The translations under genes were made by a program, and so were the position numbers. From NCBI RefSeq assembly GCF_014905175.1, contig NC_057790.1:6262001-6326000 (forward strand): a DNA stretch of 64,000 nucleotides, read 5' to 3'. Position 1 is the stretch's first letter, and each line of letters begins with the position of its first letter. This stretch comes from Aphidius gifuensis. Its lineage: Eukaryota; Arthropoda; Insecta; Hymenoptera; Braconidae. Of the stretch, positions 10,241-18,939 are shown one piece after another. The notes under the pieces were generated by a model. That model saw only the letters and a program-made list of their open reading frames with translations. It did no database searches and had not been told where the DNA came from.

Positions 10241-13200
10241 TCAAACATAATTTAAATTGCAAGACTCATTTTTTATAATATCATATTGAATTGATTCATT
10301 GTATGTTTCTTGTTTCAAACTTTTGACAATTGACTTTTTATCTGATTCCAAAAGATTAAATGTATTATTTTCAATGTTGAGCAAAGATAGACGTCTCAAA
10401 TTAGCAAAAATGTTGGGATCAAATATGCTAAGCTTATTTGATTGTAAACACAATAATTTAAGTTTATTATTTTCATTAAAAATATCAGGTGAAATAACAG
10501 TTAAATTATTATTGCTGATATCCAAGTATTTAAGATCAAACAATTTGCTGAAAATAAGAGACTCGAGCCTTGTGAGATTGTTTGATTGTAAATACAAAAA
10601 TTCAAGTCTTTTGTTTTTATTAAAAACATCAGGAGAAATTTCTTGTATTTTATTATTACTGATATCTAAGAATGTGAGATAAGACAAGCTGTCAAAAGTA
10701 GTTGACGGAATACTTGTTAATTCGTTTGATTTTAAATTCAAATAATTTAAAGATGTTAAACTCTTTAAAATGTCAATTGGCAAATATTGTAATTCATTAC
10801 TACTGACATCAAGGTTCTTGAGATAATATAGTGTCTTGAAAGTATCATTCTCAAGTTTTGTAAGTTTGTTTGATCTCAAATTTAATTTTTCTAATGCAAA
10901 TAATCCTTTGAAAATATCTTGAGGTAGTGATTGTAAACTATTGTTACTTATATCTAGATATTTAAGATAAATCATCTGGCTGAATGTACGAGACTCAATA
11001 CTTGTTAAATTATTTGATTGTAAATACAAGCTCTCTAAAGATCTCAATCCTTTGAAAGTATCATTTGACAATGATGTCAATCCATTGCTACTGATGTCAA
11101 GGCTCTTGAGATATGATTGGTTCGCAAAAGTATCATTCTCCAGCTTCGTAAGTTTGTTTAATCTCAAACTTAATGTTTCTAGGCTTCTCAATTCATTAAA
11201 AATATCTTGTGGAAGTGATTGTAAACTATTATTGCTTATATCTAAATATGTAAGATTAGACAGACCATCAAACGTCATAGACTCAATACTTGTTAAATTA
11301 TTTGACTGTAAATACAAGCTCTCTAAAGATATTAATTTTTCAAAAATATCATTTGACAATAATGTCAATTCATTGCTACTAATGTCAAGGCTCTTAAGAT
11401 AAAATTGATTCTCAAAAGTATCATTCTCAATTTTCATAAGTCTATTTAATCTTAAATTTAATGTTTCTAATTTTTTAGATCCATTAAAAATATCTTGTGG
11501 GAGTGATTGTAAACTATTATTGCTCATATCTAAATATGTAAGATTAAACAGCTCGTTGAATGTCATAGGCTCAAGTTTTGTCAAATTGTTTGATTGCAAG
11601 CTCAAGCTTTCTAAATATCCTAATCTTTTGAATGTATCATTTGGCAGTGATGTTAATTTATTGCTACTTATATCAATAATTCGAATATCTTCCAAGTCAG
11701 TAAAAAGACCTTTAGGAAGAAATTCTATATTTTTTTCCTTAACTATTACAGTTACTGGATATGTACAAACTTCATGATTGTAATATACCGAAGTGGGATC
11801 ATAAAAATATGTTTTGTATGTTGGTCCTGAAACATAATTAAACAGTATATTATATATGAATATTTAGACTTACGACATCTAATCGTTGACATACTTTTTT
11901 CTATAAGTTATTAAATTATTAAAGATAAAAAAAAAAAATTGTAACTTACGTTGGTCTTTAGATCTCTTTAGTGTATGTGAAGAAGAAGTTATATCAACTG
12001 ATGGTCTTTCGCATCGAGACAGAGCTGTAGTAATGGTCATGGTCGCATGAAAAACAATAATATTTTATTAGAAAAATTATAGTATATACTCGTTTTAAAA
12101 AAAACTTTATTGTTAATAAAAGTTGAAACAAAAAAACCTGACTTACATGGTGTTGTTTCAGTTGATGTTACTAAAATATCAAGTTTTTCTGAAACACATT
12201 CAATTAAAACAATTAAGGTATACCAAAAAAAAAAAATTTATTAATTAAAGTTGAAAAAATAACTTACGATTATTTGTTGATGAGTTGACCGACTGATCAG
12301 TTTTGTTCAAAAGAGATAAGGAAGAATTTATTGGTTGAACAAAAGTGTCAATTGTAACAGAAGGAGGATTCAAACGTTTACTACTTGATACTGTCGTTGC
12401 AGGTGGTGTTGCTAAAATAGAATTTAATCCCGAAAAACATTAAAATTTACTAGTTAATTAAAACAAAAATTTGGGTTATTAGTTGAAGTTGAAAGAATAA
12501 ATATAAATTACTTGTTGAAGTTTCATTGGTCTTGTTATTTGTTGGTACAGTGCTGTTCCCTGCAGCTGCTGAATTATCATTTTTCGATTGTTCCATCCAC
12601 AGGAAACATGCTCCCTGAAATTATTAATTAATATATATTATATATAATACAATTTTATCAACATTGTAATTTAAACTGATATCGAATTAAGTGCCATCAA
12701 CACATAGCTATAGTATTTTTTTGATCTATAATTTATTAAACTGTTGAAATAAATTGAGCCGTGGAAATATTATTTTATCATTGGACAAATTGTCTTGAAA
12801 ATTATCTTTATAAATAATCAAAAATATTGTTTGTTTTCATAAATCATAAAAGATAAAATTAGTCGTTAATTATTATTATTCAAAAGCTACAACTTATATA
12901 ATACAAAAAAAATTATTATAATCTTTTTAAGAGCCAAAAATAGTTCATCATAAATTATATTCAAATCGATCTATTTTTAAAAAAAATTTATTAATTACAC
13001 AAAAAATTAATTCTCATAAATTATTTCCTATGAATATATTTTTTTTTTCAATTTAAAAAATAAAATATATCGTAAGATTTTTTAATGTGATATCGTCAAA
13101 TATTTTTATAAAAATAAAATCTATTTACGTGGTGTTAACGCTTGAGGCAATGGTTTTTTTTTTTTTTTTTTTCAAGACGATGCCTTATTATACCTTGTTT

Positions 13201-14200
13201 TTTGGTGATAAAAAAAATTATCGTCAATGACTTATTGAAAATATGTTCTATGTATCACAAAACATACATGTATGAGTATAAGTTTTAAATTTTATATATA
13301 AAAAATAGATTATTGAATGTAAAAACATTATTTTTATTTTTTATTTTAAATTGGTAATCTGTTGAAGTATTGAAATAAACGTGAAAAACATTTTTTTATT
13401 AGTAAAAATATTATTTTCCTCAAAACAAATTTTATGAATATATTTTTGTGTTTGTTATCTAAAAAAGATAAGGGCCTCATAGATTTTAAAACGCTGCCTG
13501 TTTGAGCCATTGCCTATGACTAAAAAATGCCACGACAACATTAGACAATTTATATAATAAAACTTTTATATAATTTATCAAGTCTATAAATTCATTTATT
13601 GAATAAAAAAAAATACAATTATTCTCCAAGTTATGAAAATATTGTTGATGAACAAATATTTGGTATATATATTATTCATATCAAGTTTATGAATTTTTCT
13701 TTTTATTTATTGAACGTAAATTATTGAATAGATCTACAATGATTTTCTTTTTATATAATATCAAGTTTATATTCTCATTAGTTAAAAAATTATTTTTATA
13801 AATCTACACTATAAAAATAAAATCTACACTATAAAACATATTTTATTTAAAAAAAAAAAAACTGAGCTCACGTTATCAAAGCCACGTTTCTTAAAAAAAA
13901 TTTTTTTCTAAAATTATCAAATTTATATTAAACAAAAAATCATTATAATCTTTTTAAATGTTAAAAATAGTAAATCATATATATTTCATTAAAATAATTC
14001 TGAAAACTCTTATATTGAGTACATGAAAAATATTTAAACAGATGCAGTTTAATATTTTTCTCAAAATTTTAATATACAAATTATATTGCTACTATCAGTT
14101 TAATAATTATATTGTAGAATAATTTTTTACTCACCCCAATTAGACAAACAATAACGATTGTACTAACTACCCGAACCGCTATATAGCTGGACTTCTTCAT
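10241..14200 (-). CDS. Secreted leucine-rich-repeat protein
   Basis: Seven exons: 14200-14135, 12614-12512, 12411-12268, 12188-12147, 12024-11950, 11826-10241 plus a 1.5-kb first intron; phases agree and give about 671 aa (six coding exons carry all sequence; no further coding exon was found in intron 1). Exon 1 encodes a signal peptide (VVSTIVIVCLIG). Residues about 23-145 form a Ser/Thr/Asn-rich linker with N-glycosylation sites. The last exon encodes about 18 LRRs of 24 residues with the pattern LxxLxLxxNxLxxLxxxxFxxL, ending without a transmembrane segment. Three near-identical blocks of four LRRs (96 residues each) occupy about 11617-10754. The repeats resemble extracellular LRRs of Toll/slit-type proteins. 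LRR proteins occur in some parasitoid wasp venoms; a role here as secreted decoy or immune recognition protein is inference. Broken paralogues lie at 3.1-7 kb and a 3'-flank relic at 14.5-14.7 kb. Confidence 0.85.
10754..11617 (-). repeat. Intragenic 288-bp higher-order repeat (three units)
   Basis: Three consecutive units of 288 bp (11617-11330, 11329-11042, 11041-10754), each coding four LRRs in the order SLESLYLQSNNLT-, LTYLDISNNSLQSLPQDIF-, LETLSLRLNKLTKLENDTF- and YLKSLDISSN-type. Units are far more alike to each other than to the flanking repeats, which points to recent in-frame duplication inside the gene. Confidence 0.8.
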
Positions 14201-15401
14201 CGTTGAAGTGATCAAACACGACTAGTCAATAGTGGTCGATGACAATGGACAACGAACGAATGAACTTAAGAAAAAAAATACTAATAGGTTTTCGACAGGT
14301 GATGGAACTAATTACTAATCCACGTTTGAGTTGAAACAATATATTATTTTCTTTATATCATTGGCGAACAAAGCAGTTTTCTTTTTTCTGCTTATTATAA
14401 ATTAATGATCCATTATTTTTTTCAAACAAATATTTAAGATATCTTAAGACATTACTTTTTTTTACTAATTAAGAGTAAAATAATAGAAAATAAATCAATT
14501 TTTTTATTGTAAGATTTTAGAATAAATTTTTTTTTTTTTTACATTTTGAATAATGAATTTTATGTAAGGAAATTATTATTAAATTTTCAACAGTTTAATA
14601 AACGTAAGAATATGTTTTAATGCTTCAATTTTAACAAATAATGTGTTTTTAAATTATCAGATAAATATATAAAAAGAAAGCATATTTAATTTAAAAATAC
14701 ATGAACTTGCAAAACGTCTACAGCTTTATTGCCTCAACTTTTTTTATAAAAACCGCTACCCCATTTTCAGCTATAAAAATTTATGTGATTACATCTAAAT
14801 AAAATACATAAATTAATTATCATTTAACATAGTTAAATAAGATTAAATTGATAATATACATATTATATCCGATAAAACTCAGCACTTTGTTAACGAAATG
14901 GTTTTCTTCATATTTACTAATCGACATTGATTCAATGATACCTAAAAGTATCAAGAAGGATTTTTAATGGCCATTATACGATCAACACTTCAACCTAAAT
15001 AAATAAAACTTTAATAAACAATTAGTTTACATATTATATATTTACCATAATACATTTAGAAAGAAAAAAAAAATCCATAAAATTTTTTATTTAAACAACA
15101 TTAAACAAATGAAAAATTTAAAAATAAAACCCGCTTTTTTTAACGACATATATGTATATATTTACACAAAATAAGTACTGTCAAATTAAAAAACAAAATT
15201 AATTTAAATTTATAATCAATGATAAATTTGAATAAGTTAAAATATGAATTTTAATTAGTATGATAGTATCTTTGATCAAAAAAAAAGTTAATAAAATATT
15301 TTAATTGTTAACTATGATTATTGCTGTTGTCAATTTTTTTTTTTTTTTTTTTTTTCTCTCCCACTCTTTTTCTTTTTCTTTGTTCAACTACTTGGATAAA
15401 A

Positions 15402-15432
<31 letters not shown>

Positions 15433-15594
15433 AAAAAAAAGACAAAGGACTTGTGACTTGTAAATCATCACAGTAAGTTGAATCTTAGTAAGAAAATACG
15501 CCTACGTAATAAATCACAATAATATTCGCAATATTAATTAGCATGATATTACTAGTGTTAATTAGATAAAAGCAAGTAACAAGATGGCTTAGTC
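14201..15594. other. Intergenic, with relic of LRR gene 3' flank and microsatellites
   Basis: 14480-14720 matches the sequence just downstream of and inside the end of the LRR gene (10085-10260), including ACATTTTGA-TAATAAATTTTATG-like and ATAATGTGTTTTTAAATTAT blocks, so a lost or truncated LRR paralogue once lay here. A T run plus TCTCTC and a GA repeat (15336-15440) form a low-complexity block. The rest is plain AT-rich sequence with no gene recognised. Confidence 0.55.
14480..14720 (-). pseudogene. LRR gene 3'-end relic
   Basis: Similar to the LRR gene's last codons and 3' flank (10085-10260): the shared run AATGTGTTTTTAAATTATC and an antisense AATTTAAA-TACATGAACTTGCAAAAC segment that corresponds to the terminal CNLNYV region. 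Only the end of the gene is detectable. It marks another member of the LRR tandem family, upstream of the intact gene. Confidence 0.5.
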
Positions 15595-15604
15595 ATCAAA
15601 AGCT

Positions 15605-16120
15605 AGGGTTACCATATGGAATGATATATCGGTTTGGCCCCCAATATATATGCGAAATCTTATTAGAACATTTCCTGAGTTGGAAACGAATGTCCTGATC
15701 AGTCCTGATAAAGTCCTTTTAATATGTCCTGATTTGTCAAGGTTTTTTTTTTTTTTTTTTCAATTAATCTGATATCCCTGGTGGAAATATTACTCCGCGA
15801 TTGCTCCGATCGTTTCCTCAGTAACTCCGAATTTTCTCCGAGATCTCTGACGAAGGAAATTTTTTTCGGCCGTTTCTCCAAAAGACTCGGGTGAAAAAAT
15901 GTTCGAAAAAAATTTCTCCGAGTCAAGAATACTTTTCTCCATTTTTCTCCACGTTAGACTTTTTCGGAAAAAGTTCAAAGTAATTATTTCACGCCAAAAA
16001 AAAAAGTTCTCCTCATTTCAATCTCCTCAATCAATTTTGTATTACAGCTCATAATTATGGGGGAGGAAGGTGCTAGGAAAAATGTCTTGATACGAGATTT
16101 GGCACATATGATAACCCTAT
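15605..16120. mobile_element. Non-autonomous TIR element flanked by a 10-bp direct repeat
   Basis: Left end AGGGTTACCATATG, right end CATATGATAACCCTAT: near-perfect terminal inverted repeats about 515 bp apart. The 10-bp sequence ATCAAAAGCT occurs immediately outside both ends (15595-15604 and 16121-16130), a clear target-site duplication. A 9-11 bp duplication is usual for Mutator-like elements, so that superfamily is suggested but not shown. No transposase is encoded. The interior carries a CCCTGGTGGAAATATTACTC fragment of the dispersed hairpin family and many CTCC/GGAG motifs; open frames at 15699-15978 are low-complexity artefacts. Confidence 0.7.
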
Positions 16121-16236
16121 ATCAAAAGCTTCTCCCGCAGTAGATGAATGGCTTGACAATCAAGGTTTTCACAGATCAGAAAACAATACAGAAAATAATT
16201 CTGAGAGCTTATTTAAGCGTGGTCAAGACTGACTGT
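16121..16236 (+). pseudogene. Coding-like fragment beside the TIR element
   Basis: Reads ISKASPAVDEWLDNQGFHRS then an Asn/Glu/Ser-rich stretch ending FKRGQD and TGA. The composition looks like real protein rather than chance AT-rich sequence. The upstream side is the target-site duplication of the TIR element, so the insertion may have interrupted an exon, but the sequence left of the element carries an in-frame TAG. Family not identified. Confidence 0.25.
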
Positions 16237-16844
16237 GTTAGGTATATGGCAGGGAATCATCAATTATTTGACCAAGTATGCTCATTTATATTTATTTAAA
16301 ATGTTGTTTCCTATCGTAAAAAAAAAGAAAATATAAAAAAAAATTAAAATCCAGTTACGCCTCATAAAAATTATTGATAAAATTATTAATCATTAGTTAT
16401 CATAATAATATTATTATCTATTAAGTTATTATACGGTTATTATTTTTCATTTTGATATTTTTTTCCATAAAGCTAAAGTAATTTTCAAAGTGCGTTCATT
16501 AAAATTAAAATTAATAATTAAATTTTGTAAAAATGTTTCACGTTTCAACAAAATTCATGTTTTTCAAATAAGTTAATAATTTAAGTTTTGTTTCACAACC
16601 CTGGTAGAAATATTTCTTCACCGTTACTCCGGCATGAGTTCGATGGAGTAAATCCAGTCCATCATAAACATGAACCAATTAATTTATTACCTATAAAAAT
16701 TATTATTCATTTATTTTTTTTTCAAAATAAAAATACACATTAATCAATATTTTCCTCTTTTTTTTTTTTATTTTTTGTTTCATTAAAATTTTAAGTAAAT
16801 TACAAATAAAACAATAGTCAATACCAATACAAATTTAAAGAAAT

Positions 16845-16893
16845 ATGAATGATGGATCAAAAGAACGTGGTATTGATAAAATTTTTGATTGTG
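16845..16893 (+). CDS. Duplicate first coding exon (alternative exon 1 of the Cys-rich gene)
   Basis: 49 nt, the same length and phase as the exon 1 at 17774-17822. It encodes the same 16 residues, MNDGSKERGIDKIFDC; the only differences are synonymous (GGT/GGC and TTT/TTC). It keeps a usable GTAAAT donor, so it could splice to the same exon 2 at 17890. It may be an alternative promoter and first exon, or a very recent copy that has not yet decayed. Confidence 0.5.
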
Positions 16894-16937
16894 GTAAATA
16901 AACAACATTTTAATTATTCTGACATGACATCAATGAT

Positions 16938-17016
16938 GGAAAAATTACTCCGGCATGAGATCAATGCTGGATTTTTGTCTTCTTCATTGATCTCATGCCG
17001 AAATAATTTTTCCGAT
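16938..17016. repeat. Hairpin element in the duplicated-exon interval
   Basis: Arms of about 29 nt: GGAAAAATTACTCCGGCATG on the left continues AGATCAAT, and ATTGATCTCATGCCG then AAATAATTTTTCC on the right, with a short T/C-rich loop. The CTCCGGCATGAG core links it to the hairpins in segments A-C and to the fragment at 16612-16655. Confidence 0.65.
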
Positions 17017-17309
17017 ACTAATTTCCACCAGGAAATGTTCAGTTGAATATATAAATAAAAGAAAATAATTCAGGAATTTAATTCCATATAAAAAAAAAAA
17101 TTGAGTTTTTTTATTTATAATCCTAGTTTTATAATTTCAGGTTTTCTATCGTATAAATAAAATTTTAGTAATCCGTTTTTTGTTTTTTTACAATAGGAAT
17201 AAATTTTTATTGAATTTACATTCTGAATCATTTATTGATAAATAAAAAAAACTGCTGACGTTGTCAGAGCAACGTTTTCAAATATTTAGGTGATGTAACA
17301 ATTTACGGT

Positions 17310-17485
17310 AACGCTATTGGCACTGAATACGGAGGAATTTACGGGGACATTTATACAGGTTACGGAAAAACTTACGGTAAACATAGTCACAATTGTGAGT
17401 GTAGAACTGATTACATTGTGTGTGAAACCCGTATAAATGTCTCCGTATTTCTCGTGAATTTCCCCGTATCGGTGCCAATAACGAT
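17310..17485. mobile_element. MITE-like inverted-repeat element
   Basis: Arms of about 55 nt: the left arm has CTATTGGCACTGAATACGGA, GGAATTTACGGGGACATTTA and TACAGG; the right arm is its imperfect reverse complement, ending TCGGTGCCAATAACG. The centre has repeated TTACGG motifs and a small CACAATTGTG palindrome. No target-site duplication could be fixed by eye. The base composition is much less AT-rich than its surroundings. Confidence 0.7.
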
Positions 17486-17773
17486 TTCGTTTAATTCATC
17501 ATCATCATCAATAAATAATGAAAGATATTCCGGACTTTTTGAATTTAAATTAAGAAAAAATTCGAAATCCAATACAAATTAACAAAAGATATATCAAAAT
17601 CCACTCTATCATCAACATGAATCAATCAACTTATTGTCTATAAAAAGTATTATTCATTTGTTTTTTTGTTCAAATATTCTCCTCTTTTTTTTCTTTATTT
17701 TTTGTTTCATTAAAATTTTCAGTATAAATTACAAATAAAACAATAGTCAATACCAATAGAAATTTAAATAAAT

Positions 17774-18425
17774 ATGAATGATGGATCAAAAGAACGTGGC
17801 ATTGATAAAATTTTCGATTGTGGTAAGTAAATATTATTATCACATTATAATTTATATTCTATAAAAATAAAATTATATTATTTCATCAGTCATGTGGGCA
17901 GTTGATCAGAGCATAAAACATGTCAACAACGTTTGTCCATCACGTGAAAAATGGACATGGGATAGACTTGTTTCATCAGGATCTAAAAACGATAATAATA
18001 ATAATAATAACAACAGCAATAAAACAAACAATAACAATAATTATTATAATAAAAATTCAAATGAAAAAAAGCAAGACATAAAAAAGTTTAATCAAAAAAA
18101 TATTGATGATGAAACAATTGATCTATCAGTTGCTGCCAATGTCAATTGCTGTCATATTAAAATTCAAGTACATAATTTATTTACAAACTTAATTAACTAT
18201 TTATAAATTTAATTGTTTATCAATGTCAATAAATAATTTTATAATTATTTTCTAAAGGATCCTTGTGCTGCTTGTTGTTGCGAATCAAACTCTCATCTAC
18301 CATCAACTTGTCCAGATGGACCAAGACGTTTAAAAAAATATCCAAAATGTGGATGTAAATCAAATAATTCAAGTAACATTGAAGCATGCTGTGAAGCTTG
18401 TAAAAGTCATCTTCATTCTGTTTAA
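17774..18425 (+). CDS. Small cysteine-rich protein, unknown function
   Basis: Three exons: 17774-17822, 17890-18167 and 18258-18425, GT/AG and in frame, 164 aa. There is no signal peptide. Exon 2 encodes MWAVDQSIKHVNNVCPSREK and a long Asn/Lys-rich low-complexity stretch (about residues 50-85). Residues about 100-164 are dense in cysteine: NVNCCHIKIQDPCAACCCES, CPDGPRR, KCGC and ACCEACKSH, a spacing that suggests metal binding or a disulfide-rich knot. I do not recognise the family. Exon 1 has a synonymous-only duplicate 0.93 kb upstream (16845-16893). Confidence 0.7.
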
Positions 18426-18939
18426 ACAAAATTTTAATTAATTAATTAATTAAAAGTAAATCTAAAAGAAAAAAAATGAAAATAACATGATTTATTATTG
18501 TGTCGTAACAATTTAGCCTTGGCCATGGCATCGACGATAGAAATTCGTATTTTAATCGAAAAAAAAAAAAAAAACATTATGCATCATTGTATTGCATGAT
18601 TAATATTATTACAAGTTAATTAAATTTTATAAAACCAATTTGGTTATTATCACAAATGATTTTTTGTTTGTTTTCTTATTTTTTTTTTTTGGTATTACGT
18701 TGAAGGCACGATGACCTTAGTGATAAATGATCAAGTATAAAAACATGTATCCCCTACCTCTCGTAATGATTATTCGAAAGCTAGTGGGGATCTGAATATT
18801 CTCTAAAAAAACCTCGTCGTGTCAGACTCGTGTAACCATAATATTCATTATTCACAATTATACATTAAACCGTCGTGTTTTATTCTCAATCATTGTAATA
18901 AAATTATTCAATTTATAAATATTGAACACAATTGTAACA
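18426..18939. other. Intergenic, serpin upstream region
   Basis: AT-rich, with a T/A tract at 18556-18575 and a stretch of higher complexity (18700-18850) just upstream of the serpin start that is the likely promoter and 5' UTR. No specific element could be identified with confidence. Confidence 0.4.

Larger units (their letters stand above)
16612..17830. repeat. Local duplication covering the first exon of the Cys-rich gene
   Basis: 16655-16900 and about 17605-17830 are near-identical. Shared landmarks: CATCATAAACATGAA/CATCAACATGAATCAA, TATTATTCATT, ACAAATAAAACAATAGTCAA and the 49-bp coding exon itself. The interval between the copies holds two hairpin elements (16938-17016 and 17310-17485). 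Confidence 0.75.

Noticed and set aside
15699..15978. Two overlapping Arg/Phe-rich minus-strand open frames
   Set aside because: They lie inside the non-autonomous TIR element and come from its TCTCCG-type low-complexity repeats. They are not a transposase.
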